Shown: positions 47,522 to 60,210 of the stretch, piece after piece
Position numbering within the stretch: the stretch's first letter is position 1
Layout of the letters: each line of letters begins with the position of its first letter
NCBI GenBank assembly: GCA_963920665.1
Contig: OY987263.1
Location: forward strand, 34,522,547-34,586,546
Length of the DNA stretch: 64,000 bases
Origin: Straminergon stramineum
Lineage: Eukaryota > Streptophyta > Bryopsida > Hypnales > Calliergonaceae
Direction: 5' to 3'
Notes under the pieces: generated by a model
Told to the model about the DNA's origin: nothing
Seen by the model: only the letters and a program-made list of their open reading frames with translations
The model's database searches: none
Made by a program: the position numbers and the translations under genes

Positions 47522-50307
47522 ATGAAGGGGAAAACATTCACCTTCAATTTGCTCCTCGCAATCCAGATAGCAGGAATTCTCGGGGATGCCAATCAGGGTC
47601 CATTCTGCGCGAAGGCGATCGCAAACTACAACACCAGCGGGTCATGTCCCGAGGTTTCGACCTTCGACCTCATCGACACAGCGGCGTACGCGGGATTGTG
47701 GTACGAGCTCGGAAGCACCGCCCAGTTCAAGCTCTTGTCGGAGGCCGGATTAGACTGCCTACAAGCCAATTACACACTGCAAGTGTCCAACGCCACGACA
47801 TCGCTCGCCGTCGTGAACAGCGGGAGACGCTCCCTAGGACCCATGGCCACATTGGGCGTCACCAGCATCAGCACGGGCGCCAAGGATGTGTGCATGAGCG
47901 CTCGCGACGTGTGCTCTTACCTGGGGCCTCCGAGTGGAATGATGCAGTCCGTCAGCGAGCTTCGGAGAATCGCCTCCATTGTGCGCAAGGAGCTTCCCGA
48001 TCAGGCGACTATTCTCGACGACGTTGCGCAAAAGATTGAGAGCTATGGAAGCAGCATCTCGAAGGAGTTCACTATGGTGGCTGAGCATGTGCAGACTATT
48101 CAGAAGCTGGATGGATACCTCAGCGCAGGGAACAACAGCACGACGACCAACGTTGAGCAGATCAAACTGGAGATCATTGAAATCTGCAAGCATGTCGACA
48201 CCCTTGCGATGTTCGTGGATGAGATGGCCACTGCGAGGAGTCTTCTCGGGCAAGTGCGTGACACACGTCTCCTCTCGTCTCCTCTCTCGTTTCAAACCCT
48301 AAATGCTTATGAATTTCTAATTTTTCACTAACCTCTGTATTATGGCATGTTTGAGAAACCCTAGTGTGTAATCATTCTTCAGAAGATTCAGTCATCAAGT
48401 TTCAAATTGAAAAAACATAATTAATGTCCAGGAGTCTCATATTGCAGTCACTGTAACAGCATCTGATATCACCTAATTGTAGTAGATATGTTGTAGGGGT
48501 GAATGGAAAAAAAGGGGATTCTGAACCACCGTTCAGACTGAAAATGCTGATGTTCACGAATGACAATATCTGGTGCAATGAGGGTTGTATTCCATGAATT
48601 GTTATGTTGACTTTTAGATGTTGATGCAGGCATGATCAGACCCAGAGTGATTTTGGGGTATGTGTTTCAGTTAACGAACTGCTTTGCTCAAATTTCTGTC
48701 TTTTTTAGTTCCGTTTGCTAATTCTCGATGAAGCCAGGTGGTCACAATCGATGTCTATAGCCCACAAATTTTTAACTATGAATAATCACGCAATTTGCAT
48801 CGAAATTAGCTGAATTCAATTCCCAACACCCTCTCCTCAAATCTGACCTCTGATCTGCCTAAATTGTCGCATGTAGGTGAGGTTTCCTAAATTAGGGTTC
48901 TTATTCTGAAGCTCCTGGTGATATTGCAATGTGAGCAGGCGGTGTTGAAGCTCCTCATAGCCGGGGAATTTGTGAGTACAGTGGACGTAACGGAAGCATC
49001 AGCCCTAATCGGGGCCGCAGAACAAAACATACTGTTGCGAGCAGATCGAATGAAATCGAGTCTACGGGCCATGAGCACTGCTGCAGAGGTTTTCCTCGCT
49101 GATACAAGCGTGCCCTACCGGAACAGTTCGTGGAGTTTGCCCGGAGTTGCCACTCAGAACATCACCAACAAAGGGAGATTAGAGGTGGCTTGATTCTCAC
49201 CCCAAATCTCTGGAAAATTGATCTATACCAAAAAAAATCGTTGGGCGTGCAATCATTCCACTTTCCACTGTAGCTACACTATTAACAATTAGGTCACTCA
49301 GTAATGTGAGAATCAGTAATGTCAACAGTCATGCAGTGCCGAGACTCTGCAACGTCAGAAATGAACAAATGTAGAATCATGTCGCATGTGTTCTAAAACT
49401 CAAACAATTGCGAACTAAGCTTAGTCTGCTCTGGATTGTATTCGTCAAGTACAGAGTAAATGAGAGTGTGCCATGGTCAAATCTGATTTAGGGCCATATG
49501 TGGCACGCTCTCTCTTGCTTTATACCTAACTAATTCACTGGAGAATGCTAGTTCACAATTGTTGAGCTCTATTTTCGTCATGAATTGGCTATATTAGATT
49601 GAGTATTCCATGTGGTGTGCTATGACTTGTGGAGGGCATATGTAGTGACTTATCTTGACACTCCATGACTTAGTGTGACATGGACCCAATACAAACAATA
49701 CTCAAATCTAAATCTAGATGGACAAGAAGGAAGAAATTTTTTTCATGTACAGATCCTTGTGAGTCAAACTTTCAAATCTAATTATAGTTAGAACTCATGA
49801 GCAAGGAAATTTGCATTTCAAATTTTAAATTGACATCTCAATAGAATTGTGCCAAAGAAAACAAATTTGAGAGGATCAGTAAACTTTAGATACCCTTGGT
49901 ACTCTCATTCTCCTAGGAATTGTGGATGAGCCCAGGGCATGAGGAGCTGATGTGGAGAGTTTAGGGTTCATGAAATGGTTTTATTGCAGTTTTGTGTCTG
50001 TGATGATGTGCAGTACTCCATCTTGGGAGTGACGGTGCCATATAACATTGTAGCTCTGGAAGGACTACCGAGCAAAGGCTACGAAGCAGCGCTCATGTAC
50101 TCGTGCACAGAGAATCATGTGTTGGGGACCATCCAACAAGCATTCTTCATGTTGTCACGGCAACCGACTCTTTTGCCCGCCACATTGAACCGCTTCTTGG
50201 GTGTGGCAGCATCCTTGGGGATAGACCTTGACTGCGAGAATCCCTTTCTCACATCTGGTTGCAACTGTGCACCATTTGTTGAGTCTTGTTCTCATTGGAC
50301 GCCATAG
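47522..50307 (+). CDS. Secreted lipocalin-like protein with a long helical insertion, 3 exons
   Basis: Exons are 47522-48253, 48939-49184 and 50014-50307, all joined in phase 0, giving 423 residues. An N-terminal signal peptide is visible (two Lys, then NLLLAIQIAGILG). The lipocalin fold is suggested by GLWYEL (58-62, the Gly-x-Trp motif), the CLQANYTLQV and SLAVVNSGRR strands, and a C-terminal part with YSILGVTVPYN, YEAALMYSC, FFMLSRQPTL and a final helix LNRFLGVAASLGID. Lipocalins bind small hydrophobic ligands in a barrel. Unusually, about 200 residues separate the front and back strands, and they look helical and partly coiled-coil (from MMQSVSELRR on). Several Asn-x-Ser/Thr sites and many Cys fit a secreted protein. 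An alternative acceptor for exon 3 exists at 49990. Ligand and exact family are unknown. Confidence 0.7.
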
Positions 50308-50581
50308 CCATTGGTGGAGGACAACCATTTGAATGTACCGGTATTCCTCTTATATTTCGTTATATTTCGTGTAGGGTGTTTGCAATTCGCCACCCCCTAT
50401 CACTGTTCTTGCCAAAGGAATGGAGGCTTTACATTGACAAAAGCGACCCTGAGGAAGTTGTGTAGATGCTTGTTTCAATTGATAACAACCTGGTTTGAGA
50501 AAGTTATTGAAAGTAGGAACAAAAGAGTATTACATAGGTATGTAATTTTTGGCATATTTGAAGGGAAAAGGTCTTAGTTAA

Positions 50582-51471
50582 CCCCTTGCATGGCAAAGTC
50601 CGTTTTGAGCTTCTTGGAATTTGCTCTAAATTGAACAAAAGCCAACATTTTGATTGACTTTTTTCAATTTTATTTAATCGTAACCACATAAATTTAAACT
50701 AGACATGAGTTAGAGATTACATGATAAAAGAAAGTACAACAATATTACTTATGGAGTGAAAGATTATAATGTTTGATCATGAGGGTGATAAAAATGTGAA
50801 AGTGCTTTGAAGTCTTTCAATCCTCTTCACATGTCAAATTTGAAATTGAGGTTACCAAAAAAATCTATACCTACTTCAAATGAAGTTGTTTGTTTGTTTT
50901 GTTTGATTGTTATGGTGAGATCTCCAAACCCATGCATCCCCTAGTTGGGTTCTTTGTACCGTTGGAAAGCTCTGTGCAAGGAAGGGTGCACGGACTTTGT
51001 TTTGTGGCATTTGGACATATAACGTAAAAAAAATTGAAGTTTGAAGTTTTTATGAATCGATAAATTAGAAAAATGCTTAGACTTTTATTTTGGATGCGGC
51101 AACGGCACAAGGCACACTAGTATGAGGTTAAAGGATATAACATACATAACCCCCAATGAATTTACAACTTCTCAAAATCTACTCTACTATTTTTTAAAGA
51201 ATTGATGATGTGGTTTTTTCTCAAAGATCTAATGTATTATCATTTTCAAGAAGCCTCAACACTAGAAATCAAGATTTGCAATCGATATCCATGTATAAAA
51301 TCTTGAATAGAAAAATCATAATCATTCATTTTCAAAATTAAATTTTTGATGCTAAGCCAAACTTTAAAAAAATTCGTCTAAAAAAACTACAAAATACAGT
51401 ACCTTGATAAGGTTTTATTTAACTTTAAAGTATTGTCAACACTAAAATTTGGTGCCTCAAGTATTTAGGGG
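50582..51471 (+). mobile_element. Family F element, perfect TTAA target duplication
   Basis: 890 bp between TTAA (50578-50581) and TTAA (51472-51475). The tips are CCCCTTGCAT and, inverted, CCCCTAAATA. The interior includes a copy of repeat G (about 50890-51112) and otherwise resembles no other element here. Non-coding. Confidence 0.75.
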
Positions 51472-51475
51472 TTAA

Positions 51476-52635
51476 ATTCTAAATGTGAAAATATGAATAT
51501 TTTACATATTTGATGTACCATGTAAGAGATGATTATACAACAATAAAGGTTCAATATATATACATTGAATTAAGCTAATAGAGATCTAACTAAACAATAG
51601 AATTATAGAATGTATAGATGAGGATAACATCTAGATGGATGGATAATATTTCATCCTAGATATCAAGATGTGTATACCAATACTAAATGCACTAAATGCT
51701 CTAAGTTAGTGGATGATGAATGTTTAGAAAATGACACTTAAAACAATTAATATTCATTGAGAAAGTCTCAAAGAAGATGGAGTAAATTATCATTCAATAG
51801 AAAGACTCAAGAATATTCTATAGTAAATCAATTGATGATATAGATATTTTGGAGTTACTATAATTATGACGATGATTTATAAATTTTATTTTACTACTTT
51901 TGATTCAAGTACTAGGAAATAAATTTTTCTTTAGAAATGAAATATGATGAGTAACTACAATATTTTCAAAAAATTCTTTGAAGTGGGTATGTATGTCTTT
52001 GATGTTCATAGATGTTGTAAAAGTATGTGTATTTTAGTTTTAGATTTTAGATACTTGTCATACATAAGGGATGTTTCCAAGTATAATTACACATACTAGA
52101 GTATCACCAAGCCTAACACAAATATACAACTAAACATGGATAACTAATGTCAATTTTATTTTGGGAATAGTTTGGATAGTGCTTGCTTCTTGGTCTATGT
52201 TGCCTATATTGTCTAATAATTGAAATTTTCCTTCACCAAGATGCAGCAACTACTTTCTTAGTAAATGTCTAGTAGCAAACTTTATATTTGTTTTCATGGC
52301 ATTTTTTCAAGTTGCGGATACACAAGCTTTGGACGCAAACTACCAATTTTCATTAATTGGAAAGACAAAAACATTGTTTACAAGGCTTTAATTTGTCTTT
52401 GGCATGATTATCAAGTTATTCATTTAATGTTATGGTTTTTGAAAATATACTAAAAAGATAGTCCAAGGTTTGGGTTGCAAGATTTGACTAATATTTCAAA
52501 GATTTGCATAACCAACACAAGAGAAACTATTAACTTGAAGAATTGATTGCTACAAAAGCTAATTCTAATATTGTACCCGATACTAATAGCATTGACTTAC
52601 ATAAATTTAGGGAATATGAAAATTTGTGAAGTGCA
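51476..52635. other. AT-rich intergenic DNA, nothing seen
   Basis: Very AT-rich with short frames only. No gene or element border is supported. Confidence 0.5.
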
Positions 52636-52639
52636 TTAA

Positions 52640-53292
52640 TCCCTAAAGGTTATTGACTTTGGATTTATTCTTCAAAGCAAGTTGGCTACATGCTTGAAAA
52701 AATTCAAATCATTTGGAATTGTACAACATATAGGAAAAAAATAGTAAATAGAAAGAAGTAGATAATGGTTCAAAATACTAAATTGTTAAGATTTTAGTTA
52801 TGGAATTGGAAAATGACAATACCAATGGTTGTAATATTGTAGTAAACAATCTACATCCTATAATTTTATTTTTTTGAAAAATATTGAAAATTGAAGTAAA
52901 TGAAGGACTTCCAAGTTTATTTTACAATAGAGAATCCATAACTGCCCACAAACTAAAACTCCTCATAATTTTCAACTTATTAATCAAAATGTATTGATTC
53001 AAAGCTTTCCATTGTATATATAAATCTAGAATATCGATTTCACATTTTTGTTTCTTAAAAAAGAGATTTTTTGAACTATCTATTGAGTATCAAAAATAAT
53101 TACATATCATACAATAGTTGTTTAACCATCTAGTCAAAAGTTATGAAAATTGTTGAGCCTTAAAGCTACTCTTCAAGCATATGTTTTGTGAAAATTCAAA
53201 GAAAAAAAATAAAAATTCCATATTTCCATTGTAATGAACCACCCAAAAATAATCGCTATGTCGCCAAAAAATGCACTTTATTGCTCTAGGGG
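52640..53292 (+). mobile_element. Family B element, copy 7, perfect TTAA target duplication
   Basis: 653 bp between TTAA (52636-52639) and TTAA (53293-53296). The tips are TCCCTAAAGG and, inverted, CCCCTAGAGC. It lacks about 240 bp of the left part found in full-length copies. Non-coding. Confidence 0.85.
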
Positions 53293-53296
53293 TTAA

Positions 53297-54597
53297 TATG
53301 GTTGTTATAGTATTTTAGATTAAATTCAATATAGTATGGTTCCTACTATTTTCAAGCTACCTCAACTATTTTTCTTTTCATCCAACATACATACACCTTT
53401 CATCCATTTCATCTCCTTCCATTCAAAGGTTCATACTAATTAGATGACATTAATTTAAAATTATCAAATAAATGCAATGGGATTTCCCACTATCCAAACC
53501 CATGTTCTAATTGGTTTAACTTGTGTAATTCAAAGAATTCAAATTAAACTTTAGATTTGAAGCTAAGGGCTTCTTTACACCAAGGCTAGATGAAGGGGCC
53601 ATGAGTAGTCAAAGGGATCCCACTTTTAAAATGTAATTAGGGGAGGTGGGAGACCCAAAGGATAAATTATTAATGACACTTTGCATGGTCTTGGTGTAAA
53701 TCCAAGAGAGACTATAGCTAATCTATATCTATTTATTATTAAATTTGACATTGTGAATTGCAAGATCACCTAGATAGACAAAATCTATAGTTGTGAGATT
53801 TTAGCCCATCATAGTCCCCTAATAATCCACTAGGCTTACTCCAAAGAGATCCATGGGTAAGAAATTAAAAGAAACTCCTTGAAACTAGGTTAACATTATC
53901 TACTTTTATTCTGTGTAGGATTCCAAATGCATTTTTCATATATGAGGAATGGCATGGGCCTTGACCAAAGTGTCAACCCAACTTGGACCACTACCTACTT
54001 ATGGACCAATCACAACTATGAGGATTCAAGAGGTTCTTTGGTCTACCCTTTGGTGTAAACTGGCTCTAAGTTTGTTACAAACAAACCACATCTAAACTTC
54101 ACTGAAATGGTTTGCCAATCAGTGACCCTGACATCTACAACCCTACTCTTCGTTTACAAATGTTGCATAGCTTCTTCGAAATTCAGGTACTACTCGATAC
54201 ACAATTCAGGTTATTGCCAAGAAGAATTTAGATCTCACATGCTTTTGGTAATACATGTCTAGATGGATCTTTGGTAGTTTGAAATTGGAAATCTTCTTTC
54301 CTTTTCCTCTAAAAAAATTTAACAAAATTGTGGGATGAATTTTTTTCATTCTCGAGCCAGCTTCCATTGCTCGAGCATTTGGGAGGATGATCAACTTTAG
54401 AAATAGCTAGCGATTGGATTTTCTTGCACGAAAAATTGTTCCAATGTGAATGTGTTTCAAGGTGTTTCACCAATTTGGCATCATTTCACCCCAACACCTT
54501 CATAGAATTTGGACCATGATGGTATATTGTTGTTTGGTCAACATTTCCTGGTAAGGGAGGACAACAAGTGTTTCATGCCAGGTAACATTCCAATCAA
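53297..54597. other. Intergenic DNA, nothing seen
   Basis: No gene recognised. It ends where similarity to the helicase unit starts (AAAGGACCTC). Confidence 0.5.
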
Positions 54598-56236
54598 AGG
54601 ACCTCTCTAGTTGAGCACCTAGCATTGGCGAGCAAGTTGTGGAGGGACTTGGTTGCCACTTCGCACCAACACCTCCATGAGATCATGAAACACAGCAAAG
54701 TCTCCCGGAGTGAGAAACTTAGTGGCCACCCCTCGCTTGCCCACACATCCTGTGTGTACTTCTCAATCGTTTCTGGTATGTTGTAATTCACAACCTGTAC
54801 AACATCTAGAATGTCAATCCTGCGACCCGCCACATCCATTGCAATTAGACACTGAGACCCCAATATCGAGCTTTAGAATTTTTCCAACATCACCTCATGC
54901 TCTTGCTACACCTTATCCTCGTGCAAGCTTGCGACTCAATACAAATCCCTACTTCTATCCAGGTCTCTTGTTAGGATTTCAACTCTATATCGTATATTAA
55001 CAAAAACTATGGTTTAGGGTTTTGCGCTCTCTTTGTCGCTCAAAAGATGATGAGGTTGGTCTAATTTTTCATGTTCTTGGAGCATAAATATAGTTTGGGA
55101 AATGAAGTCAGTTGTATGGGTGGCAGATCCAATCATTATAATCACAGGGTCATGGAGATAGTTTCTAGCAATTCGCTCCACTGTAGGTGGCATTGTGACG
55201 CTAAACATGATGGTAGTTGTATAAATGGGAGAGTAAGGGTTAAAGTGGATTTTAGGTTTCTAATTGCTCAAAGGCATCGCATCTAATACTGCCGTTACCT
55301 GTTCCTCAAATCCCATGTCGATCATGCAATCGGCTTTGTCTAGGACCACGTACTTGCATTGGTTCAGCACCACATATCATCTTTTCAAACAATCAAGAAG
55401 GCGTCCCAGAGTGGCGATGACAATTTTGTACTTGTGTTGGAGTTTCTGACTTTGCTCTTCAATGGATTGGCCTCCCACTATAGACACCATGTGGATGTTA
55501 ATGTCCTTGAGGAATTGTGCAAATTTTTCCGTTTCAAATGAAATTTGCATCACAAGCTCACCAATTGGAGTCATGACGACTACGTGAGGTCCATCTTTAG
55601 GTGTTGTTGGAAGCTTTGAAACATAGGTGAACATGGGCAACATGAATGCAATTGTCTTCTCAGAGCCTGTCTTTGCAATGCCAATCACATCTTGTAGTTG
55701 GTTACTAATTGGAATGGTAGCCATTTGAATTGGGGATGGCTTTTGTAACCAACTTTGTGCAGAGCATGTATAAGCTCTAGAATGAGCCCGCTGTCTTCCT
55801 AATTGCACATTGGTTGTGCATGATTGCAAGATCCCTTATAAGAAATGTTGTGATCCTCTCTAAAGATACTCTAGTCTCTTTGTGTCATCTTCTCGCACTC
55901 CTTCTCAAACCAATGGGACTCAACTGCAAATCAATCCATCCCTCATCCAAACACAAGTTGAAGGTCATTTGGATGCTCGTAGAGTGGCTTCGTGTTTTGA
56001 GATGTGTCTTTAGTTGTTTTCTAGTCGAAGGAGAAACAGAACTTCTCACTTGGCTTTGTGACTCACTTCTTTGCCTTCTGAGCTCCTATGTACCATTCCC
56101 TAATTGCCTCCAATTCCTTCGTACTTAATTTGGATTCTTTTTCTCGTAGTGAGTAATGTCTTTCAACCCTCCTACTTTGTGACTTGATGCTATGCTCCTC
56201 GTGCTTTGAAGTACTATGATTGTGATACTAGGCCAT
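54598..56236 (-). pseudogene. Decayed copy of the Prp28/RH21-like helicase
   Basis: It can be aligned end to end with 1994-3643, from the start codon equivalent at 56236 to the stop region near 54598. It is broken by frameshifts and stops: the frame changes near the start, again around motif II, and the HRIGRTGR region is deleted and shifted. Key residues have changed too: motif I reads [12 protein letters not shown] has become DKAD, SAT has become SVT, and GRGIDI has become GRRIDI. It cannot make a helicase. Homology continues about 350 bp upstream. Confidence 0.9.
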
Positions 56237-56592
56237 GGCTTCTACTAAGCTTATTTAAGTCTCTAACTACCAAAAATAACACATATATGAGACAATGTCT
56301 CTAGCAAAATAACTAACAACACTACACCATGATGATGATTATATACTTGTCATTCAACAAGTCTTTTTACTTTCAGTTTTACTTTGGCATTCAGACCTTG
56401 AATAGGGTATTAGGAATTGGAGCCTTGCACATCACTTGTTCAACATTCAACGTAGTCCACACTCTAAGGTGTAGAGCTCTCAATAATTAGAAATGATGCA
56501 GGAAGCATATGTGATGTTTCTTTTTGATCAATCTTACTTGGCAGCATTAATTAACTTTGGCTTCAAGCAAACTCTATAAAGTGAAAGCCCTT
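56237..56592 (-). other. Upstream flank of the helicase pseudogene
   Basis: Closely matches 3644-3995. The match ends at AAAGCCCTT, after which the two loci differ. Confidence 0.75.
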
Positions 56593-56760
56593 AGTGAGGA
56601 GGGGTGCATGGGCTTTGTTTCTTGGCATTCCAACTCCTAACAAAACAAAAAGATATTGAATTTCGAAATTTGTGTGAATTAGAAAATTAAAAAATTAGAA
56701 AATGAACTTTACTTTTATTTTATTACTATATTGTGGCAAAGGCACAAGGCATGTTAGTTT
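56593..56760 (+). repeat. Repeat G, copy 3
   Basis: Shares AGGGGTGCATGGGCTTTGTTT and the closing GCACAAGGCA word with copies at 35945 and 50890. It begins exactly where helicase-unit homology stops, so it may have cut the duplicated unit. Confidence 0.65.
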
Positions 56761-56837
56761 AGATGAAAAAATGTTTATTTCCATCCTACAAGTGAAGTCA
56801 TCCAAAGGAACCAAAAAATATCTACATCGTCCTTTAA

Positions 56838-57044
56838 CCCTTAAAGGACGCACTAGTGATCGTGAAAATCATCCCTTTTGGAACCTTGTGACATCATCTA
56901 CTTTAAAAAAAATTTAAAAAATTAAAAAATATTCATTGGAGGTCAAACTACTATAGAAAATCTCCCCTCTCCACACAAAATTCCGAGGATGAATAGTTGC
57001 ACTTTTGTCGTACACAGAAAGATAATCTGTCATCCGTTGGACAC
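56838..57044 (+). mobile_element. MITE family A, copy 3 (right end missing)
   Basis: It starts CCCTTAAAGGACG after TTAA (56834-56837). It matches the other two copies until about 57044 and then stops before the right tip. Confidence 0.8.
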
Positions 57045-57738
57045 CTCTGGAGGTGGCCTAGCCTTGGGCCTAGCCTTGGGCCCTGACCCAATTACACACG
57101 TGGTTGAATTCTCTACATTCCACAAGATTTCAAGGCCAGATCTCCCGGCCTTCGACTACTTTTCATAGCTCGGGGCCCAGCCGCCCCAATCGAGGACTTA
57201 CCAGTCTTCGGAAGAATCTGCAAGCCATCTGTTACTAGCTGAACGCTTCGCCTACAGTGAGCCCGCCAGCCGACGACCTTGATAAATCAAAGACTGTCTT
57301 CCCTTCGCACGATTTGCTCCCCCTCGATCTTCCCGAATCTATACATCATCGCCCGCTCAGTCAATTTTTCGTTCTTTATTTGGTGAATATTTTACACAGA
57401 GGGACACATGTTCAATTGCAAGAAAGAGAGATAATTACGGTACAACTAAAAATGAAGGGAATCCCCCTTTTGTTTGACTTTCCTCTCCCCATTTCCAAGG
57501 ACCTTGAATTTCCCCGGTTCTCGATCCTTGTTGCCGGCCTGGCCTGCAGCTACCTACGTGGTGTAGACATGGCGACGCTGGGATTTCCTGTTTAATTTCA
57601 GAACACAAGCTTGCCACACTCCTGCACTTTAATTTGGTAATGGAGGTTGGAGACTGCTGAATTGGGTTGAAGGTCGATCGGTCGATCGATCGATGTGGGT
57701 GTTGCAGCAGCCGAAAGGCGACGCGAATTGTGGGCGAG
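57045..57738. other. 5' region of the OPR gene
   Basis: Less AT-rich than the DNA before it and probably promoter and leader. It contains a GCCTAGCCTTGGG tandem pair (57057-57085) and a CGATCGGTCGATCGATCGATG run (57674-57694). I cannot identify a convincing TATA box. An open frame at 57257-57595 resembles nothing I know. Confidence 0.45.
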
Positions 57739-60104
57739 ATGGGAGAGAAGGCGATGGATTCGACTATGGAGCTTATGAAGCCACTGAAACTTGGAGCTTA
57801 TCAGCTGAAGCATCGGTAAGGGATCTCCAATTCCAGCAGTGCCCTTCAGATTTGTCCTTCAGATGCTGCGCAGGGATGGAATTCAAGGCGGTATGTCGTT
57901 ATGGTCGTATTTGTTAATTATATGGCGTGTTTGAGAGTGCTTGAATTGTGAGGTTCGAGTGCCGGAGCTCTCAAAATTAGGACGTTTGTAGATCGAAGGT
58001 TTTAGCTGGGCGTTAATTTCACAGAATTTGGACATTTTGACAAATATGAGATGCTTCTGCTCCGGAATTGGTTACAGGATAGTGATGGCGCCTATGACGC
58101 GATGTCGAGTGCGGGATACTCTTGCGACGGAGGCCATGGAGGTGTATTACGGCCAGAGAGCGTCCGAAGGTGGCCTTCTCATTACGGAAGGTGTCTGTGT
58201 CGCCCCGAATGCGCACGGGTATGCTCTGATTTCTTGCTGAGATTGAGCAATACTGGGACCCTAATTTGAATGCTCTGTGTTGAATGATGACCCTCGAGGA
58301 ATGTTGATCGATCGCCAGAAGTTGGTGTTTTGGAAATCAGATGTGTCACTGGAAAATCCTTGTACAGGCTTGAGAATCGGCAGAAAAGATCTCTAGCAGA
58401 ATTGATGGATTTCTTCCTGAAAAGTAACCTCAGACTGGTCATCGTTGCTTAATACTTGGTTAAGATTTAACTTGCAAATGTTGATACTTTGAAGGCATGG
58501 TTAATACCAAATTTGCTTAAAGTGATCAAAGTCATGAGCGCTTCTTTCGACCTTATTATCTCGTGTCACCTATACAACCTTCAATATTACTTACATTATG
58601 CTTCGAATGTGGTAAATACAGCTACTGGGAATAGGCTGCTGTCCACCTCCATTCCCAATATCTTTGATGATACTTTTTGTGCAAAAACAGGTTGTGCTTG
58701 ATGAATTTTTCAACCTAATACTTATTTTTCAAACATCATACATGCAATTTTGACAAATTTGGTACTATTTCCTAATTACAAGCATATGGTGTCAGTTTTT
58801 TGAACACGGCAGGAATCTACACAAGCGAGCAAGTGGATTCGTGGAAGCGTGTCACAAAAGCTGTTCATAAGCAAGGCGCCATATTCTTTCTCCAACTGTG
58901 GCATGTTGGCCGTGCTTCTCATACACGTGAGTTTCTAGCCTTCTCCCGTTCTGTTGCTAATTCTTGAGCTTTATAGTCGGATTGATGATGATGATGATGA
59001 GTTTTAAACCCTAAATTTCTGAGCAATGCAGAGAGCTCAATTTGTGTCTCCTGTGGTAATTATTGTCCTCTGACCATGTCCAACAGAAATGCAACCAGGC
59101 AATGCGGCCCCAATTTCTTCCACATCCCAACAGGTGCCTTTACCTTGGGGAACCCATGTGAAAGATGCTTCGGGGAAGAAACGCAGGCATCAATTCTCCA
59201 TTCCTCGAGCTCTTCACGAAAGCGAGATCCCTCAGATTATCGAATGGTTCAAGGTGGGCGCCAGGAATGCCATAGATGCAGGTATGGAACCTGAGCTTCA
59301 AGTTAATACTACTTGTTTCATATAGGTTCAAAAGTTTACACAATTAGGTTAGTGTCCCAATCAGGTATTCCAATTCTCTAAGGTGCACCCTACTTGCATT
59401 GCTCTCCAACTCTGTTGCCAAGCTTTTGTGAGTGCCCTTTGGCTATCCTTGCAGGCTTTGACGGGTGCGAAATCCACGGTGCGCACGGCTATTTGATCGA
59501 CCAATTCCTCAAAGACGGCGTCAATGACCGCACTGACTCCTATGGGGGCTCTCTCCTCGCCCGTTGCCGCCTCCTCTTGGAGATCACCTCCGCCGTCGCC
59601 TCCGAAATCTCCCCCCAACGCACCGCTGTCCGCATCTCTCCCTTCACCATCCAAAATGACAGCATGGACTCCAACCCTGAAGCTCTCCTCACCTACCTTT
59701 TGCACGAACTCAACAACCTCCACCTTGCATACATTCACCTAACGGAGCCCGAGTTCACACACATCATAGAAGGGATGCAATGGACACCCCAACACTTGGA
59801 AATTGTCAAGGAGAGGAAGACACCATTGTTGGTGAGTGGGGGGCATACGAAGGAGTCCGGGAATAGGGCGGTGGCGGTAGGGTATGCCGACTTGGTGGGA
59901 TATGGGAGGGCATTCATTGCAAATCCGGACTTAGTAAAGCGATTTAGAGTGGGGGCAAAGTTGAATGGGATGGCGAAGAATGAGGATTTGTATGGGAGTC
60001 ACCCAAGGAAGGGATATACGGATTTTCCGTTTCTAGAAGAGGTGGAGGAAAGTGGGAGGGAAGGTGTGGGTGGTGTTGGGCTACTACAAAGGGCGAGGTT
60101 GTAG
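57739..60104 (+). CDS. 12-oxophytodienoate-reductase-like flavoprotein (old yellow enzyme family), 5 exons
   Basis: Exons are 57739-57815, 58078-58218, 58796-58926, 59087-59281 and 59455-60104, with GT..AG borders, totalling 397 residues in frame. OPRs use FMN and NADPH to reduce the ring double bond of oxophytodienoic acid and other enones; the peroxisomal type acts in jasmonate synthesis. Visible: [13 protein letters not shown] and [10 protein letters not shown] at the N-terminus, [21 protein letters not shown] (about 105-115), the substrate-binding pair His 189 and His 192 with catalytic Tyr 194 in [27 protein letters not shown] and [13 protein letters not shown] for FMN phosphate. The protein ends Ala-Arg-Leu, which fits the [SA][RK][LM] peroxisome-targeting tripeptide. 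Length matches the family. Exon 5 uses C-rich codons. The exact substrate cannot be read from sequence. Confidence 0.92.
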
Positions 60105-60161
60105 TCATGGGATTTTGGTGGAAGGTAGCTAGGACTGTACATAAGTATTTCACTGATTTAA

Positions 60162-60210
60162 TCCCTAAGAGCTTTGAAGTTCAGATTCTAGGTGATGAAC
60201 AAAGTACTTT
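60162..60210 (+). mobile_element. Family E end fragment
   Basis: TCCCTAAGAGCT after TTAA (60158-60161), then a TTCTAGGTGATGAACAAA stretch like the left end of the element at 43421. Similarity fades after about 50 bases. Confidence 0.5.

Noticed and set aside
14251..53296. Scattered CCCTAAA / TTTAGGG words suggesting telomere-type repeats
   Set aside because: They occur singly, as the tips of dispersed elements next to TTAA, and never in tandem, so they are not interstitial telomere arrays.
57257..57595. A 112-codon frame upstream of the OPR gene
   Set aside because: It resembles no family I know, has no supporting signals and probably lies in promoter or leader DNA.
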